NCBI RefSeq assembly: GCF_002159085.1
Contig: NZ_LZRU01000009.1
Location: forward strand, 124,001 to 188,000
DNA length: 64,000 bases
Reading direction: 5' to 3'
Origin: Thermobacillus sp. ZCTH02-B1
Lineage (GTDB): Bacteria > Bacillota > Bacilli > Paenibacillales > Paenibacillaceae
Part shown: positions 62,205-64,000 of the stretch, one piece after another
How positions within the stretch are numbered: the stretch's first letter is position 1
Layout of the letters: each line of letters begins with the position of its first letter
Notes under the pieces: model-generated
What the model was told of the DNA's origin: nothing
Databases searched by the model: none
The model's input: only the letters and a program-made list of their open reading frames with translations
Program-made: the position numbers and the translations under genes

Positions 62205-64000
62205 TCACATCACCCGCTTGAACATTTTCTCGAGCTGGTAGGTCGGGATGTGGACGACGATCGGCCTTCCGTGCGGGCAGGTGTACGGCTGTTCACAGGC
62301 GGCCAGACGGGCGATGAGGGCCTCGCCCTCCTCGCGGGTCATCCGGTCGTTCGCCCGGATCGACGCCTTGCAGGCGGTCATCATCGCCGCCTTCTCCCGC
62401 AGCTTGCCGATGTCGATCGCCTTCTTCTCGGCGAGGATCCACTCGGCCATCTCCTCGATGATCTCCCGCTCGCGGCCCGGCGGCAGCCATTCGGGACAGG
62501 CGCGGACGAGGAACGCGTTCGGGCCGAACGGCTCGAGCTCCACCCCGGCCGCGGCGAACGCGTCGAGCCGGGTGCGGACGATCTCCGCCTCGCCGGGCGT
62601 GAACTCGAGCGTGATCGGCACGAGCAGCGCCTGGCTCAGCTTCGGCGGTTCGGCGAACTTGCGCAGATAGTATTCGTAGTTGATCCGCTCGTGGGCCGCA
62701 TGCTGGTCGATCAGGTACAACCCGTCCTCTCCCTGGGCGAGGATGTAGGTGCCGTGCAGCTGGCCGATCCAGGACAGCTCGGGAAACGGACGGCGCGCGG
62801 CGCCGCCGTCAGCCGGCCCGTCCGCGCCGGACATGCCGGGGGCCTCCGTCATCCGCTCCGAATCCGGGGCGAATCCGGCCGCCGCCTCGCGGACGGCCGC
62901 CCCGTCCAGCCTGTCGGACGGCCGGTACAGCCGCTCCGCCGCGTCCCGCGGCAAACGGGGCGCGGGTCGCCCGTCCTTGAGGCCGGGGGCCGTGTTTCCG
63001 GCGCCGGACCGCCCCGGCGCGACCCGCGGCGCGCGGGGATCGCCGGCGGTGATTCCCGCGCCGCTCCGTTCCGGCGTCCCCAGCCGGACCCGGACCTCGC
63101 CGGCGAACTCCCCCGCTCCTTCCCGTCCCGGCGCATCCTGCCGGGCGCGGAGAGCGTCCGCCGGGCCCGCGGTATCGGACCGTTGCGCGGAAGACGGGGC
63201 ATGGCGCCGCTCTCCGGTGTCCGCCGCCGGTCTTCCGGCATCCGGAGCCGGCGGGAACGACAGCCGCTCCTGGATGACGGCCTGCTTCATCCCGGCGGCG
63301 GGCGCCGACGGAATGTGCGGCGTCCGCCCGAGCGCCCCGCGCAGCGCCGATGTGACCAGCTCCTTCAGCTCCGCCTCCTTGCTGAACCGCACGTCCAGCT
63401 TGGACGGATGGACGTTGACGTCGACGAGGCCGGGATGCATGCCGACCTCCAGCACGACGAGCGGATAGCGCCCGACCGGCAGCCACGTGTGGTACGCGTC
63501 CAGGATCGCCTGCTGGAGCGCGAAGCTGCGGACATGGCGTCCGTTCACGATCGTCGTGATGCCGCTCCGGTTCGCGCGGGTCAGCTCCGGCTTCGACAGC
63601 CACGCGTCCAGCCGGTAGTCCGGATCCTCGGTGGTCGCGCGGAGCATCTTACGGGCGGCGGACGTGCCGTAAATCGCGGCGATCACCTGCAGCCGGTCGC
63701 CGCCGCCGGTCGTGCGGAGCAGCGTGTTCCCGTTGTGCGTCAGCGAGAACGCGATGCCGGGATGGGCCAGCGCCAGCCGGTTCACGCAGTCGGAGATGTG
63801 GCCGAGCTCGGTCTGGATCGTCTTCATGTATTTCAGTCTTGCCGGCGTGTTGTAAAACAGATCCCGGACGGTGATGTCCGTGCCCCTGGGGGACGCGGTC
63901 TGCTCGATCGACAGCACGCGGCCGCCTTCGAGCACGATTTTGCGCCCGAGCCCGGAATCGTCCGCCGCGCTCGTACAGACGACGCGCGAGACGGCCGCGA
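62205..64000 (-). CDS. mutL: DNA mismatch repair protein MutL, 5' end outside window
   Basis: The frame is open to the last base, so the N-terminal ~100 residues (ATP-binding motifs) lie outside; the GTG at 63935 is internal. Visible parts are AAVSRVV, FYNTPARLKYMK, the transducer domain, a long Pro/Ala/Gly/Arg-rich linker (window residues ~235-405), and the C-terminal endonuclease domain. That domain has the metal motif DQHAAHERINYE, ACKASIR and CPHGRP, so it is the nicking type typical of bacteria without MutH. The linker is longer than in B. subtilis MutL. It leads the miaA-hfq cluster. Confidence 0.95.
   Translation of the reverse strand, partial: AAVSRVVCTSAADDSGLGRKIVLEGGRVLSIEQTASPRGTDITVRDLFYNTPARLKYMKTIQTELGHISDCVNRLALAHPGIAFSLTHNGNTLLRTTGGGDRLQVIAAIYGTSAARKMLRATTEDPDYRLDAWLSKPELTRANRSGITTIVNGRHVRSFALQQAILDAYHTWLPVGRYPLVVLEVGMHPGLVDVNVHPSKLDVRFSKEAELKELVTSALRGALGRTPHIPSAPAAGMKQAVIQERLSFPPAPDAGRPAADTGERRHAPSSAQRSDTAGPADALRARQDAPGREGAGEFAGEVRVRLGTPERSGAGITAGDPRAPRVAPGRSGAGNTAPGLKDGRPAPRLPRDAAERLYRPSDRLDGAAVREAAAGFAPDSERMTEAPGMSGADGPADGGAARRPFPELSWIGQLHGTYILAQGEDGLYLIDQHAAHERINYEYYLRKFAEPPKLSQALLVPITLEFTPGEAEIVRTRLDAFAAAGVELEPFGPNAFLVRACPEWLPPGREREIIEEMAEWILAEKKAIDIGKLREKAAMMTACKASIRANDRMTREEGEALIARLAACEQPYTCPHGRPIVVHIPTYQLEKMFKRVM

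Overview
The window is a G+C-rich stretch of a Gram-positive, endospore-forming chromosome, most likely a high-GC member of the Paenibacillaceae (Paenibacillus, Cohnella or Thermobacillus-like). The evidence is the gene content and order: a mutL-methyltransferase-miaA-hfq-(PBP1A)-spoVK-hflX-ynbB-glnR-glnA-lexA/yneA block that follows the Bacillus layout, the spore genes tlp and spoVK, a YpdA-type bacillithiol reductase, GlnR, a TGTNA-N7-TNACA operator, Bacillus-type LexA boxes and AAGGAGG ribosome sites with many GTG and TTG starts. There are no rRNA or tRNA genes, insertion sequences, prophage or CRISPR. The window is cut inside ypdA at the left and inside mutL at the right.

Layout. 1-9.8 kb: ypdA (3' part), an unknown gene, a two-gene 2-oxoacid:ferredoxin oxidoreductase with fused subunits, a MOSC/SDR pair, an RsiV-like protein, an orphan ABC ATPase, then an SOS-type promoter with two LexA boxes driving a 73-aa unknown protein, and a HAD phosphatase. 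9.8-21.8 kb (mostly minus strand): topB with a membrane-anchored lysozyme-like protein, gltD, thyA-folA, and the pdhABCD pyruvate dehydrogenase operon behind a good sigma-A promoter. 22-29.8 kb: an esterase, a decayed lipoprotein gene, YfkJ-type phosphatase, a TRIC/UPF0126 membrane protein, thiN-ydbS-ydbT, PhnP-like hydrolase, GNAT, and an NlpC/P60 hydrolase. 30-33.8 kb: a two-component system and a Hanks kinase fused to a degenerate MinD/CpaE-like domain.

33.9-41.4 kb is a compact seven-gene minus-strand unit: mrfA-mrfB (mitomycin-type repair), an Fpg/Nei glycosylase, nfo, a receiver-like protein, a YlmA-type ABC ATPase and an FtsJ-like RNA methyltransferase. A promoter 5' of mrfA carries an imperfect LexA-like site in its spacer. 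41.5-50 kb: tlp, rnz, metH facing mtnD, a HAD enzyme, an unknown membrane protein, and the divergent yneA-like/lexA pair with four LexA-box-like sites. 50-64 kb: glnRA, ynbB, hflX, spoVK, a YdcF protein, a DUF402 protein, a class A PBP with a glycine-rich tail, hfq, miaA, a methyltransferase and mutL.

The strongest theme is DNA damage. LexA and its divergent cell-division inhibitor, a tandem-LexA-box small gene of unknown function, the mrfAB/fpg-like/nfo operon, mutL, thymidylate and folate synthesis and topB all lie here. The most promising undescribed element is the 73-aa SOS-type gene at 8675-8896. The second is the possibility that a whole repair operon is under one weakly SOS-like promoter.
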